A stretch of 5,529 bases of DNA. Origin: Thermoplasmata archaeon (GTDB taxonomy: Archaea > Thermoplasmatota > Thermoplasmata > Lutacidiplasmatales > UBA184). The notes under the pieces are model-generated. The model did not search any database. It saw nothing but the letters and a program-made list of their open reading frames with translations, and was not told where the DNA came from. Made by a program: the position numbers and the translations under genes. Below are positions 4,933-5,529 of this stretch, in pieces (positions within the stretch are counted from its first letter, which is position 1; every line of letters begins with the position of its first letter). The DNA lies in NCBI GenBank assembly GCA_021792485.1, contig JAJYUO010000085.1:1-5529 (forward strand), written 5' to 3'.

Positions 4933-5529
4933 GATTGCCGAGGGTTGGACGGCACCGGCCGTCATCGCCGCCTCCCCCTCTTGACCGGATATACTCTCGA
5001 GCGTCTGTTGCTTCGTCTCCGGGATGAGCACGAGCGTCACGAGCACACCAATCATCGCCAAGAGACCTAGGAAGAGCATCATGCCGGCATCTCCCCAGAT
5101 TCCAATGAGCGCTGCGAAGAAGAGCGTGGAGATTGCGGCCCCGGTTTTTCCCCATCCCGCCGCAAACCCCTGTCCGGTCGCGCGGTATTGCGTCGGGAAG
5201 ACCTCGGTCGGCACGATGAACGTAGTCGTGTTCGGACCGATGTTGCCAAACAGGAACGTGAGTCCGTAGATCGCAACGAACGGCGCCCCGAGAGCGATGA
5301 GGCTGCGATCGAATCCCAATATGGCGAACGCGATCGCCATCACGCCGAATCCGACCGCCTGCAAAGTCTTGCGGCCGGCGCGGTCGATAAGCGCTACGGC
5401 AATCCAGTAACCCGGGATGGTGAAGACGATCGTGATCAGCGCCGCGTACTCTTCGGCAACGATGAGATGTTGGACCGCCGTGAGACCGGGCGAATAGGTC
5501 AGGCTGAGCGCGCTGATCAGGGTCGGGGT
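4918..5529 (-). CDS. MFS transporter, Pho84-like (PHS family), C-terminal half
   Basis: The reading frame is open to the window edge, so only the last 203 residues are seen; the true start lies beyond 5529 and about 250 N-terminal residues should be missing. The fragment covers the end of helix 7 through helix 12 of a 12-helix major facilitator. Residues 49-54 (DRAGRK) are the loop 8-9 signature. GPNTTTFIVPTEVFPTQYR (98-116), followed by ATGQGFAAGWGKTGA, closely resembles the helix 10-11 region of phosphate:H+ symporters such as Pho84. PETKQQTLE (170-178) is the usual post-helix-12 motif. The tail is short, polar and slightly acidic. This suggests proton-coupled uptake of phosphate or an organic anion across the cell membrane; sugar-porter relatives share several of these motifs, so the substrate is not certain. 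A TTG at 5362-5364 is internal, not a start. It converges on the AhpD-like gene. Confidence 0.88.
   Translation of the reverse strand, partial: TPTLISALSLTYSPGLTAVQHLIVAEEYAALITIVFTIPGYWIAVALIDRAGRKTLQAVGFGVMAIAFAILGFDRSLIALGAPFVAIYGLTFLFGNIGPNTTTFIVPTEVFPTQYRATGQGFAAGWGKTGAAISTLFFAALIGIWGDAGMMLFLGLLAMIGVLVTLVLIPETKQQTLESISGQEGEAAMTAGAVQPSAIHPSH

Noticed and set aside
5079..5364. TTG at 5362-5364 as the start of a short 148-residue protein
   Set aside because: The frame continues open upstream to the window edge and encodes matching MFS helices and the DRAGRK motif, so the TTG is an internal leucine codon.

Overview
The window is GC-rich and gene-dense and looks archaeal, perhaps a high-GC member of Thermoplasmatota. 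The main evidence is a TTTATA box centred about 34 bases before the ATG of the membrane glycosyltransferase gene, with only a very short leader, and the lack of a convincing -35/-10 promoter or strong Shine-Dalgarno site. The gene types also fit. This placement is inferred from promoter layout and gene content; no marker gene is present.

Layout. Positions 1-169 contain no recognisable gene. From 170 to 2708 two minus-strand genes form a tight pair: a polytopic GT-C type membrane glycosyltransferase (1341-2708) and, 13 bases downstream, a GT4 family cytosolic glycosyltransferase (170-1327). Positions 2709-3007 hold the promoter of that pair and hairpin-rich sequence downstream of the next gene. 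At 3008-3964 (minus) lies an extended short-chain dehydrogenase/epimerase-like protein in which the usual YxxxK lysine is an arginine. Its GTG start faces a 328-base divergent region (3965-4292) with several dyads and one strong hairpin. A small AhpD/carboxymuconolactone decarboxylase-like protein with an intact CxxCxxxH site is read rightward at 4293-4658. It converges on the 3' end of a Pho84-like MFS transporter (4918 to the window edge, minus), with 259 noncoding bases between them.

How the genes may work together. The two glycosyltransferases probably act in one glycan or glycolipid pathway: GT4 on the cytosolic side with a nucleotide-sugar donor, GT-C in the membrane, probably with a lipid-phosphate-sugar donor. 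The epimerase-like gene lies upstream in the same direction and could supply or modify a sugar nucleotide, but it is about 300 bases away and its changed catalytic residue makes that uncertain. The AhpD-like gene and the transporter look like independent housekeeping or stress genes.

I found no CRISPR array, insertion sequence, tRNA, rRNA or defence system. The observations most worth checking are the plus-strand hairpin before the AhpD-like gene, the YxxxR dehydrogenase, the alternative pairings near 2937-2988, and the hairpin that spans the transporter stop codon.
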